64,000 nucleotides of DNA from Hyalangium versicolor. GTDB lineage: Bacteria; Myxococcota; Myxococcia; Myxococcales; Myxococcaceae. The stretch spans positions 124,001 through 188,000 of the forward strand of contig NZ_JAHXBF010000003.1 in assembly GCF_020103695.1 (NCBI RefSeq), given 5' to 3'. Position numbers and translations under genes: made by a program. This document shows positions 61,619 through 64,000 of this stretch, piece by piece; position 1 is the first letter of the stretch, and each line of letters begins with the position of its first letter. The notes under the pieces are model-generated. The model did no database searches and was not told where the DNA came from. It saw only the letters and a program-made list of their open reading frames with translations.

Positions 61619-64000
61619 TTACGAGCCTTTACTGCGCGTGGACCCCTGCGCGCGGGGGGACGGAGGCACCGGAGTGGGATCAGAGGGGGGCTCGTCCCTC
61701 CCTGGGAAGTTGGTAGGAGGTGTATGCCTGGCGAACTGGGCTCCCTCGGGGGGGCAGTAACCGTGCGCCACCTGGGCAAACCAGGGATCGAGCGCCGAGT
61801 GGGGGGGCTCTGCCACCGGTTGCTCCTCCTGGGGAGCCTGTGCCGAGACGGCCATATCTCGGGACTCCTGTGGAGAACCTCCGATGGGGTCGGCGGAGTC
61901 GGCGGCCTTTTCGGACGGATCATCCGAGGCCTCGACGGCCTCCGAGGCGTCCGCCTCCTCTAGATCATCATCCGAGGCGTCGACGGCTTCCGCGGCGTCG
62001 GCTTCCTCCAGATCATCATCCGAGGCGTCGACGGCTTCCGCGGCGTCGGCCTCCTCTAGATCATCATCTGAGGCCTCGACGGCCTCCGAGGCGTCGGCCT
62101 CCTCCAGATCATCGTCTGAGGCGTCGGCCTCTTCGACCTCGTCGTGGTCGAGCTCTTCTGGCTCTTCCTGCGTGGGGCGAGCGTGGCGCGGGGTGGGCGT
62201 CGTGTCCACCGCCGCCTCTTCCGAGATCTCCTGGGCCTCCTCTTCGGAAAGCTCCTCGGGTTCCTCCTCTTGCACCACCGGGGGACGGGCCACCACGGGC
62301 GGGAAGACTCCGGAGGGCCGCAGGGGCGGGGGAGTGGGGCGCAGGGGCGGAGGCCCCGCGTTCTCCTGCGGAGGTGACTTGCGCAGGGGTGGAGGCGTCG
62401 CGGGCTCCAAGGGAGGAGGACGCGAACTCGCAGGTGTCTGCGGCTCGGGGGCGGGAGAAGTGCGAACGCTGGGAGGCGTCACAGGCTCCGGCGCAGAGGC
62501 CGCTCGGGAGGGCGGAGGTGTGGCGGGCTCGGGCGCCGGCGCGGGAGAAGACCGCAGCGGTGGAGGTGTGGCGGGCTCGGGCGCAGGAGCCGGAGAGGCG
62601 CGTGGCGGTGGAGGTGTGGCGGGCTCGGGCGCAGGAGCCGGAGAGGCGCGTGGCGGTGGAGGTGTGACGGGCTCGGGCGCTGGAGCCGGAGCGGTGCGTG
62701 GCGGTGGAGGTGTGACGGGCTCGGGCGCTGGAGCCGGAGCGGCGCGTGGCGGTGGAGGTGTGACGGGCTCGGGGGCCGGAACCGTTCGCCCTGGCAGAGG
62801 AGTCGTGGGCTCCGGTGGTGGAGGAACGCGGATTCTCGGCAGAGCCACCGGCTCCGGCGGTGGAGGAACGCGGATGCTCGGAGGCGCCGCTGGCTCCGTT
62901 GGGGAGGGGGCTTGGGGATTCGGAGCCGCGATGGGATCCAGGCGCGGTGGGGGCCCTCGGGTTTCCGAGGGTGGCGGGGCCCTCGTCAGGGGAGGAAGGC
63001 TCGGCGTCCGGCTCTTCTCGGCGGGTTCCTGTCCGCGCGTGGGTTCCTGCAGGGCGCTCCGGGTGCCTGTCTTCGGAGCAGGAGGCACCACCGGCGTTCG
63101 AGTGGCTCCCTGTTCCGGGCGCGTGGAGCCATTGGAAGGGCTGGCTCCCGGAAACTTCATGGGAACGATGGGCGTGGGGGTCGGCGGCTCCTCTTCTTGC
63201 GTAGGGATGATCGGGCGCGGGGAGGCCGCGGGAGGCACCTCGTTCGGAGGCCCCTGCGGCGAACGCACGATAGGCGTCGGCGTGTGAGGGGTATTGTCCC
63301 GCTTGGGCGGGATCATCGTGACGATCGACGTCGGTGGTTCCTCGGGCTCGTCCCTCCGGAGCCCTGCGGGCGGACGGACGATGGGCGTTGGACCCGAGGA
63401 CTCGTCACGAGACTTGGAGCCGGCAGGCGTCCCGTCCCTCAGCGGCAGTCCCATCACCACGGGCGGCTCGTTGGCGCCCGTGTCCAGCTCGGTCTTCACG
63501 AGGCGGTCATCTATCCCGGACTCCGACAGCACCTGCCCCACCACCAGGGGCAGATCCTCCTTCTCCTTTTCCTTCTCTTTGGCGGCCGCCTTCTTCTTGG
63601 ACTTGCCCTTCTCGGACTTCCCGCCGCGCGAGCCCTTTCCACTGCTCCCTCCGCCCTCGGGGGGCTTGATCTGGGAGAGCCGGTTGGTGGGCGTGCCCGT
63701 CATCGTCGGCACGGGCATCTCGCTCGGAGTCCCCACGACGGTCTGCTTCCCGAGCAGCTCGTCATAGATGTCCAGGAGCTTGCCGCGGATGAGCCCCGCA
63801 TCCAGCTCCTGCTCGGCGAACGCCCGGGCCTCACGCCCCATCGCCAGGCGCCGGGGAACGTCTTGTGCCAGCTCGACGATGCTGTCGGCCAGCGACCGGG
63901 CATCCCCCGCGGTGTGGAACAGGACGGCGGAGGAGGGGAGCAGCTCGCGCGTCACCGGCAGATCCGCCACGAGCACTGGACGGCCTGCGGCGAAGTACTC
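61619..64000 (-). CDS. GT4-family glycosyltransferase fused to Pro-rich and acidic repeat tails, 5' part missing
   Basis: The gene continues beyond the right edge. The visible N-terminal ~95 residues (EYFAAGRPVLVADLPVTREL to LIRGKLLDIYDELLGKQ) are the end of a GT-B fold family-4 glycosyltransferase, with the EYFAAGRPV loop near the nucleotide-sugar site. After that come ~690 residues of low complexity. These are a Lys/Glu patch (SEKGKSKKKAAAKEKEKEKE), a TPTPIVxxP-type Pro/Thr region, six or so 16-residue APAPEPVTPPPPRxxP repeats, four or so 16-residue ASDDDLEEADAxEAVx repeats, and a unique end (WFAQVAHGYCPPEGAQFARH). The fused tail is unusual for a glycosyltransferase. It lies 108 nt upstream of aglZ on the same strand, so cotranscription is possible. 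Confidence 0.72.
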   Translation of the reverse strand, partial: EYFAAGRPVLVADLPVTRELLPSSAVLFHTAGDARSLADSIVELAQDVPRRLAMGREARAFAEQELDAGLIRGKLLDIYDELLGKQTVVGTPSEMPVPTMTGTPTNRLSQIKPPEGGGSSGKGSRGGKSEKGKSKKKAAAKEKEKEKEDLPLVVGQVLSESGIDDRLVKTELDTGANEPPVVMGLPLRDGTPAGSKSRDESSGPTPIVRPPAGLRRDEPEEPPTSIVTMIPPKRDNTPHTPTPIVRSPQGPPNEVPPAASPRPIIPTQEEEPPTPTPIVPMKFPGASPSNGSTRPEQGATRTPVVPPAPKTGTRSALQEPTRGQEPAEKSRTPSLPPLTRAPPPSETRGPPPRLDPIAAPNPQAPSPTEPAAPPSIRVPPPPEPVALPRIRVPPPPEPTTPLPGRTVPAPEPVTPPPPRAAPAPAPEPVTPPPPRTAPAPAPEPVTPPPPRASPAPAPEPATPPPPRASPAPAPEPATPPPLRSSPAPAPEPATPPPSRAASAPEPVTPPSVRTSPAPEPQTPASSRPPPLEPATPPPLRKSPPQENAGPPPLRPTPPPLRPSGVFPPVVARPPVVQEEEPEELSEEEAQEISEEAAVDTTPTPRHARPTQEEPEELDHDEVEEADASDDDLEEADASEAVEASDDDLEEADAAEAVDASDDDLEEADAAEAVDASDDDLEEADASEAVEASDDPSEKAADSADPIGGSPQESRDMAVSAQAPQEEQPVAEPPHSALDPWFAQVAHGYCPPEGAQFARHTPPTNFPGRDEPPSDPTPVPPSPRAQGSTRSKGS
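61919..62130 (-). repeat. 48-bp acidic tandem repeats (about four copies)
   Basis: The coding strand carries about four copies of a 48-bp unit encoding ASDDDLEEADA(S/A)EAV(E/D). Copies differ at only a few positions, suggesting recent expansion or homogenisation. Runs such as TCATCATCCGAGGCGTCGAC recur on the plus strand. Confidence 0.75.
62500..62790 (-). repeat. 48-bp Pro-rich tandem repeats (about six copies)
   Basis: A 48-bp unit encoding APAPEP(V/A)TPPPPR(A/T/S)(A/S)P is repeated about six times, with more degenerate copies further 3' on the coding strand. The plus strand shows GGCGGTGGAGGTGT at 48-bp steps. The unit length equals that of the acidic array, although the sequence is unrelated. 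Confidence 0.7.

Noticed and set aside
58745..61963. A 1072-codon open frame on the plus strand opposite aglZ
   Set aside because: It mirrors the coiled-coil codons (Leu/Gly/Arg-rich, no domain, no ribosome site). It is a result of high GC3 on the true strand.
61919..62790. CRISPR-like array, because of regular ~48-bp spacing
   Set aside because: The repeats are directly adjacent with no unique spacers, and they stay in frame within a long coding sequence.

Overview
The window comes from a myxobacterium, most likely of the Cystobacterineae. The support is very high GC with strong third-position GC bias, an AglZ-type gliding-motility protein with a pseudo-receiver domain, two eukaryote-like Ser/Thr kinases (one fused to a STAND NTPase), DUF4215-type Cys-rich lipoproteins, RCC1-repeat lipoproteins and a sigma-32-like factor of the SigB/SigC kind. 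This assignment rests on gene content alone. No tRNA, rRNA, insertion sequence, CRISPR array or prophage was seen. No gene-free stretch is much longer than 330 nt; the longest (47860-48194) holds a probable 6S RNA.

Region 1-4.7 kb is a leftward metal-uptake operon of the ZnuABC/AztABC type, with an outer-membrane beta-barrel protein, a lipoprotein and a small secreted His/Cys protein. It is divergent from a Rieske ferredoxin - GTP cyclohydrolase I - FAD-linked oxidase operon (4.7-7.2 kb). Back-to-back promoters sit on a 10-bp inverted repeat between them. Next come a sigma-32-like factor lacking the usual region-3 segment (7.35-8.1 kb) with a strong terminator, a long-chain acyl-CoA ligase, TatA, a degenerate histidine kinase divergent from a response regulator, an SCP2 protein and an alpha-methylacyl-CoA racemase-like CoA transferase.

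Region 14.1-20.46 kb is the most unusual block. It is a compact co-directional cassette of two acyl carrier proteins, each translationally coupled to its own soluble di-iron acyl-ACP desaturase. A dedicated AcpS-type phosphopantetheinyl transferase, a hot-dog thioesterase, an alpha/beta hydrolase and a fatty acyl-AMP ligase follow, and a hairpin overlaps the last stop codon. The content implies activation of a free fatty acid, loading on ACP, desaturation in two steps and release. The logic resembles alkyne/polyyne starter-unit cassettes (JamABC type) but uses soluble rather than membrane desaturases and has no PKS or NRPS nearby.

Region 20.5-35 kb holds surface and signalling proteins: a duplicated Cys-rich lipoprotein, an acyl-CoA dehydrogenase with an operator-like palindrome, a kinase-STAND protein followed by TPR and DUF4215 proteins, and two RCC1-repeat lipoproteins flanking a TPR membrane protein. 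Region 35-48 kb holds an RrmJ-like methyltransferase, an aldo/keto reductase, a 2020-residue alpha-2-macroglobulin with its thioester motif, a secreted EndoU-like RNase candidate, TyrS, 5-formyl-THF cyclo-ligase and the 6S RNA candidate upstream of it.

Region 48-57.4 kb holds a TPR protein coupled to a second Ser/Thr kinase, a cysteine desulfurase coupled to a DHH phosphoesterase, a Fic-fold protein without its catalytic His, two AAA ATPases and IlvE. The window ends with AglZ (57.4-61.5 kb) and a truncated GT4 glycosyltransferase whose C-terminus carries two different 48-bp tandem-repeat tracts, one Pro-rich and one acidic.
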